NCBI RefSeq assembly: GCF_013520985.1
Contig: NZ_JACDTY010000027.1
Span: 1 to 64,000, forward strand
Length of the DNA stretch: 64,000 bases
Reading direction: 5' to 3'
Source of the DNA: Mesorhizobium neociceri
GTDB taxonomy: Bacteria > Pseudomonadota > Alphaproteobacteria > Rhizobiales > Rhizobiaceae
A program made the translations under genes and the position numbers. The notes below the pieces were generated by a model. That model was not told the DNA's origin, did no database searches, and saw only the letters and a program-made list of their open reading frames with translations. Shown piece by piece: positions 26,622 through 35,912 of this stretch. How positions within the stretch are numbered: the stretch's first letter is position 1; each line of letters opens with the position of its first letter.

Positions 26622-27056
26622 TCAGTGTGGCATGAATCCTTTTCTCAACCAGGCCAATATCTTGCTCCCATTGATAATCCTGCGGACACGTCCGGCGGCC
26701 CAGCCAGCCTGCATGGTGGCCCCGGCATGGCAACTGCAGACGATCTCATGCAACTGCCAATCGGAGAGTTCGAAGAAGCGTGTGGCTTCCCCGTAGGTGT
26801 CCGATTGCATACCCGACGCACGCAGCAGCGGATCGTCGAAGGCGACAGTGATTGCAGATTCGGCGGCTCGCGCTTCTCCGCGGACAGAGGGATGCAAATG
26901 CTCGGTGCCGGTGAGAGCGACAAGGCAGCGCTTCGGATTTCGGTCGAGCAGTTCCGCCCACCGCTCTATCCGTTGCGCCCTTGTAGCCATCAGAGCTGGC
27001 GATAGCGGACTGATGTCCGCGACTGACTGGAGTTGATCGAGTGTCTGGTGCTTCAT
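26622..27056 (-). CDS. Hypothetical protein
   Basis: 144 residues from ATG 27056 with AGGAGG 5 bases upstream. It is soluble, with a helical N-terminal half (PALMATRAQRIERWAELLDR) and two Cys near the middle of the C-terminal half (EIVCSCHAGATMQAGWAAG). No recognised domain. Convincing codon use and ribosome site. Confidence 0.7.
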   Translation of the reverse strand: MKHQTLDQLQSVADISPLSPALMATRAQRIERWAELLDRNPKRCLVALTGTEHLHPSVRGEARAAESAITVAFDDPLLRASGMQSDTYGEATRFFELSDWQLHEIVCSCHAGATMQAGWAAGRVRRIINGSKILAWLRKGFMPH

Positions 27057-27305
27057 GACTGCCTCCTGTTGGTCGTTCCAATCCCTTAGCCCTTTGGCTG
27101 CAGGGTGGGCTCACGCGCACGCCCGCTTCGTAAAGGAGCCGCGGCCGATTAGGTGTTGCTACCGATCATGCACAGGCACCACGCGGCACCTGCAGCGACA
27201 CCAAACTGTATTCCTTCGCCAATGTTCCAGCGGGATGAAAAAACTGTGTGGCCGACCGATCCGACGGACCGGCTGGCGCGCGGGATCGGGATGATCTGCC
27301 CGATG

Positions 27306-27330
27306 GGAACATCCTGGTCCGGCCGCGGTT
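27306..27330 (+). promoter_or_regulatory. EcfG-like promoter (variant -10)
   Basis: GGAAC 27306-27310, N16, GGTT 27327-27330, 31 bases before ATG 27362. Confidence 0.45.
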
Positions 27331-27361
27331 TGGAGAGCCCCGCCGCCGCAGGAGCATCATC

Positions 27362-27674
27362 ATGAACGTTGAACGTACCCCCGCCGAAAACAGAGGCGAC
27401 ATCCCGTCCACGACAGAGGACAAGACGCCGGGGTTCGACCCGGCGGCGGCGCCTCAGGAAACCGATGCCGAAGCTGCAGACACCGCACCGTGCCGGTGCC
27501 TGCCGCGACAGGCACGCCGGCTTTTGCCAATCAGGCAAGCTTCGCCAATGCGATGCGGTCGCCGGACGATGAGCGCACCCCACCCCGACCAAAGCCGGCC
27601 CGGTGCTGTGCATTGTCGCGCTCGTCGCCTTTGCGGCCGTCGTTTTCGTTTTCGCTGCGATGCTGGGGCGATAG
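27362..27674 (+). pseudogene. Small membrane protein broken by two frameshifts
   Basis: From ATG 27362 (AGGAG upstream): MNVERTPAENRGDIPSTTED and an acidic proline-rich stretch. The sense then moves to the next frame (VPVPAATGTPAFANQASFAN, then AMRSPDDERTP) and again to a third, giving a membrane helix GPVLCIVALVAFAAVVFVFA and AMLGR-stop at 27672. The parts make sense together as one tail-anchored protein of about 100 residues. Its promoter looks intact. Confidence 0.5.
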
Positions 27675-27847
27675 GAAGCGTTAGCGATCCCGCGCTTGCG
27701 CCACGCCCACAAGGCGGCTCGGCAACGAGGCTGCGTCGTAATCGCGCCGGCACAGATCGGCCCTGTTGCCGACAGCGCATTTGCAAACGCCGCCCGTCTG
27801 TGGTGACAGTGGCGCGAAGAGACTTTCATTTGTTAAGAGAAAACACC

Positions 27848-28024
27848 ATGTCTCGCACCGGCCCACCCAATCTCGCTTCCCAGGCCAGCCTGGGCGTGGA
27901 TCGCGAGATTGCATCCTTGTTGAGTGCTATCGAGCACGAGAAGGTTCCTGATCGCCTGACGCAACTCGCAATCGAATTGCAAAATGAACTTATCCAAAAG
28001 CGGCGGCACGAAACAACGAATTGA
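27848..28024 (+). CDS. Small NepR-like protein (candidate anti-sigma factor)
   Basis: 58 residues from ATG 27848. The centre, DREIASLLSAIEHEKVPDRL TQLAIELQ, resembles the core of NepR anti-sigma factors: a helix, then 'E.vPdrl..L...L'. NepR binds EcfG and is itself released by the PhyR regulator. The gene ends 12 bases from the end of an ECF sigma gene on the opposite strand, so the pair is convergent rather than in the usual nepR-ecfG order. The assignment rests on a short motif and on position; a general helical protein is also possible. Confidence 0.5.
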   Translation: MSRTGPPNLASQASLGVDREIASLLSAIEHEKVPDRLTQLAIELQNELIQKRRHETTN

Positions 28025-28035
28025 CATCCATCCGG

Positions 28036-28620
28036 TTACCTCCCTCCGCCCGGTTCCGAATCCCAGTGATTCTCAGCCAGCGGATGACATCTCTCCACCA
28101 ATGCTTGCGATGATGTCTCTCCCAGAAACTCCAGCACGCCGGCCCGCGCACGATTGAGCCGACTTTTTACGGTTCCGACCGCGCAGCCGCAAATATCGGC
28201 CGTCTCTTCATAGCTGACACCGAGCACGCCGATCAGCATCAGCACCTCGCGCTGGTGTTCCGGGAGCTTTTGGATCGCTTGGTGAACTTCCCTGCTCTGG
28301 ACGGACCAGTCTTGTGACGCTTCCGACACTGGACGGCTGGAGGCGCAGTCGAGCAGACCGGGCGCCTCTCGCGCCGCAGCCTTGATGCGCGTGTAGTGCG
28401 TGTTGCGCATGATGGTGAAAAGCCAGGATTTCATGCGCGTTCCCGGCGTAAATTTGTCGAGATTGGCAAGACCTTTGGCCAGGGTCTCCTGGACGAGGTC
28501 ATCGGCATCGTCCGGCACGCGGCAGAATGTGCGCGCAAAGGCGCGCAATGCCGGAATGAGATCGACGACAGAAAGGCTGTCGGCTTGGTGGCTCGCGGTT
28601 GCTTGATCTGTGGGTAACAA
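28036..28620 (-). CDS. ECF sigma factor, EcfG type
   Basis: 194 residues from ATG 28620. Region 2 covers about residues 20-92 (LIPALRAFARTFCRVPDDAD, DLVQETLAKGLANLDKFTPG, MKSWLFTIMRNTHYTRIK) and region 4 about 115-178 (HQAIQKLPEHQREVLMLIGV, YEETADICGCAVGTVKSRLN). The FTPGTxMKSWLFTIMRNTxY and GTVKSRLNRAR signatures are those of EcfG sigma factors, which drive the alphaproteobacterial general stress response. Its own upstream region carries GGAAC-N16-CATT, so it is probably autoregulated. No phyR gene is in the window. It is very likely the factor, or one paralogue, that reads the many matching promoters here. Confidence 0.9.
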   Translation of the reverse strand: MLPTDQATASHQADSLSVVDLIPALRAFARTFCRVPDDADDLVQETLAKGLANLDKFTPGTRMKSWLFTIMRNTHYTRIKAAAREAPGLLDCASSRPVSEASQDWSVQSREVHQAIQKLPEHQREVLMLIGVLGVSYEETADICGCAVGTVKSRLNRARAGVLEFLGETSSQALVERCHPLAENHWDSEPGGGR

Positions 28621-28662
28621 TGTCTGGCCCCGGCAAAAGCAGGTTGGATGCAGATGACGAGG

Positions 28663-28687
28663 AATGCACGAAAATGGGGAACGTTCC
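28663..28687 (-). promoter_or_regulatory. EcfG-like promoter of the sigma gene
   Basis: GGAAC 28687-28683, N16, CATT 28666-28663 on minus, 43 bases before the sigma factor start. The -35 lies within a perfect palindrome GGAACGTTCC. From 28688 to 29100 I see no supportable gene. Confidence 0.55.
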
Positions 28688-29100
28688 TCCCCGACACAAA
28701 CTCAGTTCAGAGTCCGCCGACCGGACCGCAACGCGACCGGCATGCGAAGAATTCTTCCCCCTCGACTGATCCTGTCAAACCATTCCACTGTGCCGAGGAG
28801 ATGCTGCCCACAGGAATGCAGAACTATCATGCGACCGGGAAGTTCTTGCCGCCGCGTCGAAGCAGAAGGTGCGCGGCATCGCCGTAAAAGCTTGATCCAA
28901 ACCGAACGGCCTTCCGCGTGGAACCGTCAGCCGGGTTCCAAGTTCTACATTCCGTGGAAACGTTGACTGATCCGCATCTGGCCCATCATGTCTTGGCCGG
29001 CTTTAGTGGCCGGCGGTGGAAAAGGGCGCGAAGCTTGGCGATTGGGGCAGCATGAAACAGCGAGACGGCAGCGAATCTCGCTTGGGCAAACGAGGCAGCA

Positions 29101-31497
29101 ATGACTTCGAAAACAATAACGCCGACCGTCAAGCCGTATGAAGGCCCTGCCGGCGGCTGGGACTCGGCGAAATCCGTAGCCGGTGTGCTCTTTAAAGAAC
29201 ACGTCCCCTTGAAGGGAAGCAGGTTGCTTTCGACGCAAAACAAGCCCGAAGGATACATGTGTGTGAGTTGCGCTTGGGCCAAACCGGCCCAGCCGCACCC
29301 GCTGGAATTCTGCGAGAACGGCGCCAAGGCAACGGCCTGGGAGACCACTTCACGACGCGCTGACTCGGCTTTCTTCAGCGGGCACACGCTAGGCGAGCTC
29401 GAGCAATGGGCGGACCACGATCTTGAGGAGAAAGGCCGCCTAACGCATCCCATGCGTTGGGACGCTGCCAGCGATAAATATGTCCCCGTCGCGTGGTCGG
29501 ATGCATTCCAAGAAATTGGCAGGGAGTTGCGTGCGCTGGACCCGCATCAAGTCGACCTTTACACCTCCGGGCGCGCGTCGCTCGAGGCGAGCTATATCTA
29601 CCAGTTGTTTGCGCGCATGTACGGCAGCAACAACATGCCCGACAGTTCGAACATGTGCCATGAAAGCTCTTCAGTGGCGCTTCCCGAGAGCATCGGCGCA
29701 TCTGTCGGCACCGCGATTTTGTCCGATTTCGAAAACACCGACTGTATTTTCTACATTGCCCAGAATGTAGGAACGTCTTCGCCGCGTCTTCTCCACGACC
29801 TCCAGGATGCCATCAACCGAGGCGTGAAGATTGTTACCTTCAACCTGCTGCGGGAGCGCGGACTGGAGCGCTTCGTTAACCCGCAATCGCCCGTCCAGAT
29901 GCTGACCGGGAAAGAGACACCGATTTCGTCGGAATATTATCAAGTCAAAAATGGCGGCGATATCGCAGCATTGTTCGGCGTCTGCAAGGCGCTCATCGAG
30001 GCTGACGACGTTCTGAAGGCTTCCGGTCAGAACCCTGTGGCCGGACGGGATGCGACGCCAAAAGACCCGGACAATGCCGCCATGATTGCTTTTGCGGCAT
30101 CGATGGCATCGGCTGACAAGAAGCACGTTCTTGATCACGATTTCATCAAGGAACACACGACCGGCTTCGAGGAATTCGCAGCCGCCGCGCGCGCCCATCA
30201 ATGGAACGAGCTTGAGCATGTATCGGGGCTGACACGTGCCGAAATGAAGAAGGCCGCTGCAACTTATGCCAACTCCAACGCAGTGATGATGGTTTACGGC
30301 ATGGGCCTGACACAGCACCTCATGGGCGTCGAAAACGTTCACATGGTCTGCAACCTGGCCCTTCTGCGCGGCAACATCGGCAAACCCGGAGCGAACATCT
30401 GCGCCGTGCGCGGCCATTCCAACGTGCAGGGTCAGCGAACCGTCGGGATTACCGAAAAACCCGGTCTTGCGCCGCTGGACAAGCTATCCGAACTCTATGA
30501 TTTTGAGCCGCCGCGATGGACGGGCCGATCGACGGTCGAAACGTGCGAAGCGATAATGAGCGGCCAATCCCGCGCCTTCGTCAGCCTTGGCGGCAACTTC
30601 CTGAGAGCGGTGCCGGACACCGCCGCCATGGAAGCGGGATGGCGCAAATTGCGTCTAAGCGTGCAGATAGCCACCAAACTCAATCGCAGCCACGTCTTGC
30701 ATGGAGAAGTGGCATATCTGCTGCCGTGCCTTGGCCGCATCGAACTCGATCAGCAGACGAGCGGACCACAGGCCGTATCCGTGGAAAGCTCGATCGCTCA
30801 TTTCCACGGCTCACGCGGCAAGGCGAAACCGGCAAGCCCAGAGCTTCTTTCTGAACCCGCTATTATTGCCGGCATTGCCAAGGCTACGCTCGGGCAGACG
30901 AAGATTCCATGGGACGCCTGGGTTGGCAATTACGCCGAGATCCGCAATGCCATTGAGCGGACCTACCCCGAAACCTTCAAGGATTTCAACGAACGGCTTT
31001 TTAAACCGGGCGGTTTCGCACGACCGCTGCCAGCGCGCGAACGCAAATGGGTAACGAAAACCGGAAAGGCGAACTTCATTACGCCGGGCAAGCTTTTTCC
31101 CGACTTTTCAACCGCCGACAGATCGGATGTCCTGCATCTTGCGACGCTGCGATCAAACGACCAATTCAACACCACCATCTACGGCTACAGCGACCGCTTC
31201 CGTGGTGTTGAAGGGACACGTCGGATTGTGTTCATGAATGGAGAAGACATCGCGCGACTGGGCTTTGTCGACGGTGAAATCGTCGACATGACGACGGCAA
31301 TCGATGACAACAGCGTCCGCAACGTCGGCGGTCTCAGGATCGTGCAGTACAACATTCCCAAGGGCTGCTGCGCGGCGTACTATCCCGAGACAAATCCGCT
31401 GTTTCCCTTGGCTCACCACGACCCGAAGTCGAAGACCCCTTCCTACAAGCTTTTGCCAGTGCGTCTTAGCCGATCAACCCTGACTCAGGATGATTGA
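29101..31497 (+). CDS. FdhF/YdeP-family molybdopterin oxidoreductase
   Basis: 798 residues from ATG 29101. Full-length member of the FdhF/YdeP group of bis-MGD oxidoreductases, formate-dehydrogenase-alpha-like. The N-terminus has GYMCVSCAWAKP (Cys54, Cys57) and EFCENGAKATAWE (Cys71), as expected for this group. The molybdopterin domains follow (DLYTSGRASLEASYIYQLFA, MCHESSSVALPESIGASVG, IAQNVGTSSPRLLHDLQDAI, MVYGMGLTQHLMGVENVHM, NLALLRGNIGKPGANICAVR GHSNVQG). The C-terminal MoCo-binding domain is near 680-790 (VLHLATLRSNDQFNTTIYGY). It has no twin-arginine signal, so it is cytoplasmic. Substrate unknown; a YdeP homologue is linked to acid resistance in E. coli. It precedes the oxidase cluster. 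Confidence 0.9.
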   Translation: MTSKTITPTVKPYEGPAGGWDSAKSVAGVLFKEHVPLKGSRLLSTQNKPEGYMCVSCAWAKPAQPHPLEFCENGAKATAWETTSRRADSAFFSGHTLGELEQWADHDLEEKGRLTHPMRWDAASDKYVPVAWSDAFQEIGRELRALDPHQVDLYTSGRASLEASYIYQLFARMYGSNNMPDSSNMCHESSSVALPESIGASVGTAILSDFENTDCIFYIAQNVGTSSPRLLHDLQDAINRGVKIVTFNLLRERGLERFVNPQSPVQMLTGKETPISSEYYQVKNGGDIAALFGVCKALIEADDVLKASGQNPVAGRDATPKDPDNAAMIAFAASMASADKKHVLDHDFIKEHTTGFEEFAAAARAHQWNELEHVSGLTRAEMKKAAATYANSNAVMMVYGMGLTQHLMGVENVHMVCNLALLRGNIGKPGANICAVRGHSNVQGQRTVGITEKPGLAPLDKLSELYDFEPPRWTGRSTVETCEAIMSGQSRAFVSLGGNFLRAVPDTAAMEAGWRKLRLSVQIATKLNRSHVLHGEVAYLLPCLGRIELDQQTSGPQAVSVESSIAHFHGSRGKAKPASPELLSEPAIIAGIAKATLGQTKIPWDAWVGNYAEIRNAIERTYPETFKDFNERLFKPGGFARPLPARERKWVTKTGKANFITPGKLFPDFSTADRSDVLHLATLRSNDQFNTTIYGYSDRFRGVEGTRRIVFMNGEDIARLGFVDGEIVDMTTAIDDNSVRNVGGLRIVQYNIPKGCCAAYYPETNPLFPLAHHDPKSKTPSYKLLPVRLSRSTLTQDD

Positions 31498-31512
31498 ACC
31501 CTTTGTAGGCGA

Positions 31513-32112
31513 ATGATGAAGAGGGAGATTAGCCACTCGAATGTCGCCTTTGCGGCTGCGGCCATAGCGATTGGCATTACGAGCGCCGCCCTGGGATGGC
31601 TTCGCGAGCCTCGAGAGCTTCGGTTAGATCCGCCTGTTGCATCTGGTCTTGACGGGCTTCGGCTGATGCCAAACGGCATCAGCGGAACGCCGCCCGAGAG
31701 CTACTTTGCATTGGGCAAGCCCTACGAAACGGACGCCTACAATCTCAGCCAGGGAAAGCGTCTTTACGCCTGGTTCGGCTGCCCAGCGTGCCATGGTGAC
31801 GGTCGCGGCGGCGCAGGTCCGTCATTCCTGGATGGCTGGTGGCTCTACGGACCTGAGATCGTTTCCATAGTTGCGTCCATCCGCGACGGCCGGCCGCATG
31901 GCATGCCCCCCTTTCGCGACCGGATGACGATCGAGCAGATATGGCAGCTTGCGGGCTATGTTCAAACGATTGGCGCCTATACTCCTAAAGTCGCGGCGCC
32001 CGGTCGCGACGATGACAAACAGACCCGCCCGGCCGAAAATCGCGGGCCTGCAAAAATCCTCTTCGACCAGGGGCCGGTGGGGGTTCATCCCGACCAGGGG
32101 CCGTCACCTTGA
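31513..32112 (+). CDS. Membrane-anchored cytochrome c
   Basis: 199 residues from ATG 31513 (the next codon is also ATG). Residues 9-30 (SNVAFAAAAIAIGITSAALG) form an uncleaved signal anchor. One haem c site, CPACH, is near residue 95 with a distal Met in GMPPF. The tail is proline-rich and disordered. Its stop overlaps the start of the oxidase subunit II gene, so it belongs to the oxidase operon and probably carries electrons to it. Confidence 0.85.
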   Translation: MMKREISHSNVAFAAAAIAIGITSAALGWLREPRELRLDPPVASGLDGLRLMPNGISGTPPESYFALGKPYETDAYNLSQGKRLYAWFGCPACHGDGRGGAGPSFLDGWWLYGPEIVSIVASIRDGRPHGMPPFRDRMTIEQIWQLAGYVQTIGAYTPKVAAPGRDDDKQTRPAENRGPAKILFDQGPVGVHPDQGPSP

Positions 32113-33101
32113 AAGCCGCGCGCGTCGTTGCGTTGGGGCTTGGTGCCATCGCGTGCGGCTGCAGCGGAAACCAGTCCGCGCTTCACCCCTACGGCGCTCC
32201 CGCCATCCATGTGGAACACCTGATCGTCGGCATCGTTGCGCTGTGCACGGTGGTCTGGGTCCTGGTGATGGCCACCCTCGGTGCCGCGCTGTGGCGCAGA
32301 CGACAGAAAAAGGTCGAGACCGAAATCTCGCAACAGTGGCTGACCATGACCGTGACCGCGGCGCTCGCTCTGACAGTGATCCTCATTGCCGGCATGACGA
32401 TTGCGAGTTTCTACACCACTCGCGCCATTGGCCTTCCAGCGAAAGCCGCTTTGACGATTACGCTTAAGGCGCAGCAATGGTGGTGGCAGGTCACCTACGC
32501 CGGTTCCGCCGCAATGCCGGGGTTTCAGACTGCCAATGAAATTCACATCCCGGTCGGCCAGGATGTTCAGATTCTGCTTGAAAGTGCGGATGTCATTCAC
32601 TCGTTTTGGGTGCCCAGCCTTGCCGGCAAGCAGGATCTCGTTCCGGGCCGGTCCAACAGCCTGCTGCTGCGGGCCGAAAAGCCAGGCGTCTACCGGGGCC
32701 AGTGCGCTGAGTTCTGCGGCCTGCAGCACAGCCATATGGCGGTGCTGGTCATCGCCGAGGCGCCCGCCGACTATACACGCTGGGCCGTGTCGCAAAGTGC
32801 CGATGCGATCATGCCGGCCGGTCCCGACGCCGCCGCCGGGCGGACGGCTTTCCTGGCAAAACCGTGCGCCGCCTGCCATACCGTCCGCGGAACGGCCGCC
32901 ACCGGCACCTCCGGGCCTGACCTTACCCATGTCGGGAGCCGTCAGACCATCGCGGCCGGGCTCGTGGAGACCACGCGCGGTTCGCTGGCCGCCTGGATCG
33001 CCGATCCGCAAACGCTAAAGCCCGGAAACAACATGCCGATGGTGCCGCTGACCAGCTTCGAGCTCCAGGATATCTCCGCCTATATGGAGAGCCTGAAATG
33101 A
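32109..33101 (+). CDS. coxB: Cytochrome c oxidase subunit II with fused cytochrome c (caa3 type)
   Basis: 330 residues from TTG 32109, overlapping the previous stop (TTGA). It begins with a lipoprotein-like signal (ALGLGAIACGCSG), then two membrane helices (residues 40-62 and 82-104). The cupredoxin domain has all CuA ligands: His in VIHSFWVPSLAGKQD and CAEFCGLQHSHM. A C-terminal cytochrome c domain follows (CAACH, with NNMPMVPL as axial Met). Subunit II with attached haem c defines the caa3 branch, which takes electrons directly from cytochrome c or from the attached haem. Its stop overlaps the subunit I start (ATGA). Confidence 0.95.
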   Translation: MKAARVVALGLGAIACGCSGNQSALHPYGAPAIHVEHLIVGIVALCTVVWVLVMATLGAALWRRRQKKVETEISQQWLTMTVTAALALTVILIAGMTIASFYTTRAIGLPAKAALTITLKAQQWWWQVTYAGSAAMPGFQTANEIHIPVGQDVQILLESADVIHSFWVPSLAGKQDLVPGRSNSLLLRAEKPGVYRGQCAEFCGLQHSHMAVLVIAEAPADYTRWAVSQSADAIMPAGPDAAAGRTAFLAKPCAACHTVRGTAATGTSGPDLTHVGSRQTIAAGLVETTRGSLAAWIADPQTLKPGNNMPMVPLTSFELQDISAYMESLK

Positions 33102-35008
33102 CCCGCTCGAAGGATGGTGAGCTCAGGGACACGGCATTGAGCGACAGGGAGCTCAAGCGCGCCCTCGCCGTGACCTGGTCAGCGCCGCCGGGCCTGTGGG
33201 GCGCACTGTCGACGGTCGATCACAAGGTGATCGGCCGGCGCTATGTGGCGACAGCTTTTGTCTTCCTGGCGCTTGGAGGGGTGCTGTCGATGCTGATGCG
33301 GCTGCAGCTGGCACAGCCTGAAGCGAGGTTCATCGGCCCGGACCGCTACAACCAGATCTTCACCATGCACGGATCGAACATGATGTTCCTGTTCGCCGTC
33401 CCTGTCATGCAGGCGATGGCCATCTATTTCGTGCCGTTGATGGTGGGCACTCGCAACATCGCATTCCCGCGCCTCAACGCTTTTTCTTACTGGATCTACC
33501 TCGCCGGCGGCTTGCTGTTGTGGATAGCCTTCGTCGTCGACACCGGCCCGGACGTCGGATGGTTTGCCTACGTACCCCTGTCGGGACCGCAATATGGCGC
33601 CGGGAAGCGCGCCGATGTCTGGGCACAGATGATCACCTTCACCGAGGTCTCCGCGCTCGCCATCGCCGTTGAAATCGTCGTGACCGTGTTCAAGCAGCGC
33701 GCGCCGGGAATGTCGCTGGACAGGCTCCCGCTGTTCGTCTGGTCTATGGTGGTGACATCGTTTCTTGTCATCATGGCCATGCCGGCGATCATGATCGCAA
33801 GCACCAGCCTTATCCTCGATCGGCTTGTCGGCACACATTTCTTCAATCCTGCCGAAGGCGGCGACGCGTTGCTATGGCAGCATCTGTTCTGGTTCTTCGG
33901 TCACCCCGAGGTCTACATCATCTTCCTGCCGGCGGTGGGCATGGTATCGACCATTGTCGCAACGTTCACGGGCCGTCCTGTGTTTGGCTATCTGGCCACG
34001 GTGATGGCTTTGATCGCGACGGGTATCCTGGCCTTCGGCCTATGGGTGCATCATATGTTCGTCGCCGGCCTGCCACGGCTGGGAGAAAGTTTTTTTACCG
34101 CATCCAGCATGGCTATCGCCGTTCCGGCGGGGCTGCAGATATTCTGCTGGCTCGCCACGATCTGGGCCGGCAGGCCGGTGTTCAAGACACCGTTTCTGTT
34201 TGTTATCGGGTTCATGGTGATTTTCGTCATTGGCGGCCTGACCGGTGTCATGGTGGCATCGGTTCCGTTCGACACCCAAGTCCACGACACCTATTTCGTT
34301 GTCGCCCATTTTCATTATGTCCTGGTCGGCGGTGCGGTTTTTCCGCTGCTTGGCGCGATCTACTACTGGTTCCCGAAGCTGACGGGCCGCACGATGAGCG
34401 AACCCTTCGGCCGCTGGGTGTTCGGCCTGATCTTTGTCGGCTTCAACCTGACCTTTTTCCCAATGCATATTCTTGGGCTGCAGGGCATGCCACGTCGAAT
34501 CTATACCTACCAGCCCGAGATGCCTTGGTCTGGGCTCAACATGTTCATCAGCCTCAGCGCGATTATCCTCGCCGCTGGTTTCCTCTTGTTTTTCATCGAT
34601 GCCATTCGTAGCGCAAGGTCAGGCGCCGTCGCGACAGCAAACCCCTGGGGCGCCTCGACGCTTGAATGGGCGACGGCGTCGCCGCCGCCACCTTACAATT
34701 TTGCCCGGCTGCCCGTCGTCGACAGCCGCGAACCGCTGTGGACTGAACCCGCAGAGCTACGCGTCGCTGCCGGGCTGGGAGTCGACCGTCGAGAGCTGTT
34801 GATCACGAGCGTCGCCGAAGCCGTTCCGGAGGCCCGAGAGTCGTCGGTCGGCAATTCGATCTGGCCGCTCTTGGCGGCCCTCGCCACCACCGTAGCGCTG
34901 GTCTGGTCCATATTCAGCCCGTGGGCGGTCGTCTGGGGTTCCATTCCCGTCGCGGTCTCACTCATTGGCTGGTTCTGGCCAAAGGGCGTGCCGGAGGACG
35001 AGTCATGA
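33098..35008 (+). CDS. ctaD: Cytochrome c oxidase subunit I
   Basis: 636 residues from ATG 33098. A haem-copper oxidase core of 12 helices plus extra C-terminal helices. Haem a ligand in MHGSNMMFLF (His91). CuB site and Tyr crosslink in HLFWFFGHPEVYIIFLPAVG, the HH pair in WVHHMFVAGLP, and the haem a3 and a ligands in YFVVAHFHYVLVGG. The GHPEVY motif marks an A-type oxidase with the D/K channel arrangement. The last 150 residues contain another two helices (SIWPLLAALATTVALVWSIF, PVAVSLIGWFWP), resembling caa3-type fusions. It pumps protons while reducing oxygen. Overlaps genes on both sides by 4 bases. Confidence 0.97.
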   Translation: MTRSKDGELRDTALSDRELKRALAVTWSAPPGLWGALSTVDHKVIGRRYVATAFVFLALGGVLSMLMRLQLAQPEARFIGPDRYNQIFTMHGSNMMFLFAVPVMQAMAIYFVPLMVGTRNIAFPRLNAFSYWIYLAGGLLLWIAFVVDTGPDVGWFAYVPLSGPQYGAGKRADVWAQMITFTEVSALAIAVEIVVTVFKQRAPGMSLDRLPLFVWSMVVTSFLVIMAMPAIMIASTSLILDRLVGTHFFNPAEGGDALLWQHLFWFFGHPEVYIIFLPAVGMVSTIVATFTGRPVFGYLATVMALIATGILAFGLWVHHMFVAGLPRLGESFFTASSMAIAVPAGLQIFCWLATIWAGRPVFKTPFLFVIGFMVIFVIGGLTGVMVASVPFDTQVHDTYFVVAHFHYVLVGGAVFPLLGAIYYWFPKLTGRTMSEPFGRWVFGLIFVGFNLTFFPMHILGLQGMPRRIYTYQPEMPWSGLNMFISLSAIILAAGFLLFFIDAIRSARSGAVATANPWGASTLEWATASPPPPYNFARLPVVDSREPLWTEPAELRVAAGLGVDRRELLITSVAEAVPEARESSVGNSIWPLLAALATTVALVWSIFSPWAVVWGSIPVAVSLIGWFWPKGVPEDES

Positions 35009-35607
35009 AAGCAAACACCGTCCTTGACCTAACGAAGCTTCCCGCGCACGGCCTTGGCACTGTAAGCCCGTCATGGTGGGGAACGCTCGCCTTCATGCTC
35101 ATCGAAGGGACAGGCTTTGCTCTCACGATCGTGATCTATCTTTACCTGATGAGCCTGGCGCCGCGATGGCCTTTGGGCACAACGCCGCCAGATCTGCTCG
35201 CCGGTACAACGCTGACAGTCCTTTTGCTGGCGAGTCTCGTTCCCAACATCCTGGTGGGACGCTGGGCGCGCGGACAGGATTTGCGAAAGGTCCGCCTCGG
35301 CTTGATCGTCATGGCCGCGCTCGGCATAGCTCCGCTGATCCTGCGTGCCTTCGAGTTTCCGGCGATGCATATCAAGTGGGATCAAAATGCCTACGGCTCA
35401 ATTGTATGGTTCATGCTGGGTCTTCACACCACCCACATTTTGACCGACGTGATCGAGACGTTGGTTCTGACGTGCCTGATGTTTTCCCGGCATGGCGACA
35501 CACCGCGCCGTTTCGGCGACGTCACCGACAATGCGATGTACTGGAACTTCGTGGTTGCAACGTGGTTGCCTATGTACGCCTGCCTTTACTGGATACCACG
35601 GCTTTGA
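35005..35607 (+). CDS. Cytochrome oxidase subunit III-like protein
   Basis: 200 residues from ATG 35005, overlapping the ctaD stop. Five membrane helices: WWGTLAFMLIEGTGFALTIV, LLAGTTLTVLLLASLVPNIL, VRLGLIVMAALGIAPLILRA, a helix with WFMLGLHTTHILTDVIETLV, and WNFVVATWLPMYACLYW. The GLHTTHILTD and DNAMYWNFVVATW segments match the subunit III signature (GLH..H...G, W.F....W). It is shorter than classical subunit III (about 260), as often seen in caa3 clusters. Structural subunit of the oxidase. Confidence 0.85.
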   Translation: MKANTVLDLTKLPAHGLGTVSPSWWGTLAFMLIEGTGFALTIVIYLYLMSLAPRWPLGTTPPDLLAGTTLTVLLLASLVPNILVGRWARGQDLRKVRLGLIVMAALGIAPLILRAFEFPAMHIKWDQNAYGSIVWFMLGLHTTHILTDVIETLVLTCLMFSRHGDTPRRFGDVTDNAMYWNFVVATWLPMYACLYWIPRL

Positions 35608-35912
35608 GAACAAGATGGCTGCAATGGATCGGACTTGGTGTCGCGCCGCTTGCCTGGGCGCTCAGCACCGAGCTTAGCCAGATCACACCCTATATTGACT
35701 GCCGACAGAATATTCCCTGGAGCGCCGTGTTCTGTGGCGCCACCCTTTTTGTTTCGGTCGCCGGCATTGCTGCAGCACGCGCGGTGTCCCCGGGCCGGGT
35801 TCAGACCAAGCGCTTTGTCGTTGATGTGGGATTTCTGATCGCGTTGGCTTTTGTCTTTGCGCTGTTGTTGCAGGAGGCGGCCACGATGCTGCTGGATGCA
35901 TGCCAACGCTGA
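35604..35912 (+). CDS. Small oxidase-cluster membrane protein
   Basis: 102 residues from TTG 35604, overlapping the previous stop. Three membrane helices: WLQWIGLGVAPLAWALST, FCGATLFVSVAGIAAARA and VDVGFLIALAFVFALLLQEA. The loop TELSQITPYIDCRQN has one Cys. Similar unnamed small proteins occur next to ctaG in other caa3 clusters. It probably helps assembly or is a minor subunit, judged by position only. It overlaps the ctaG start by 13 bases. Confidence 0.7.
   Translation: MRTRWLQWIGLGVAPLAWALSTELSQITPYIDCRQNIPWSAVFCGATLFVSVAGIAAARAVSPGRVQTKRFVVDVGFLIALAFVFALLLQEAATMLLDACQR

Noticed and set aside
33179-34468. Minus-strand frames of 219 and 142 codons opposite ctaD
   Set aside because: Shadows of the strongly biased ctaD coding sequence, with compositions typical of antisense frames.
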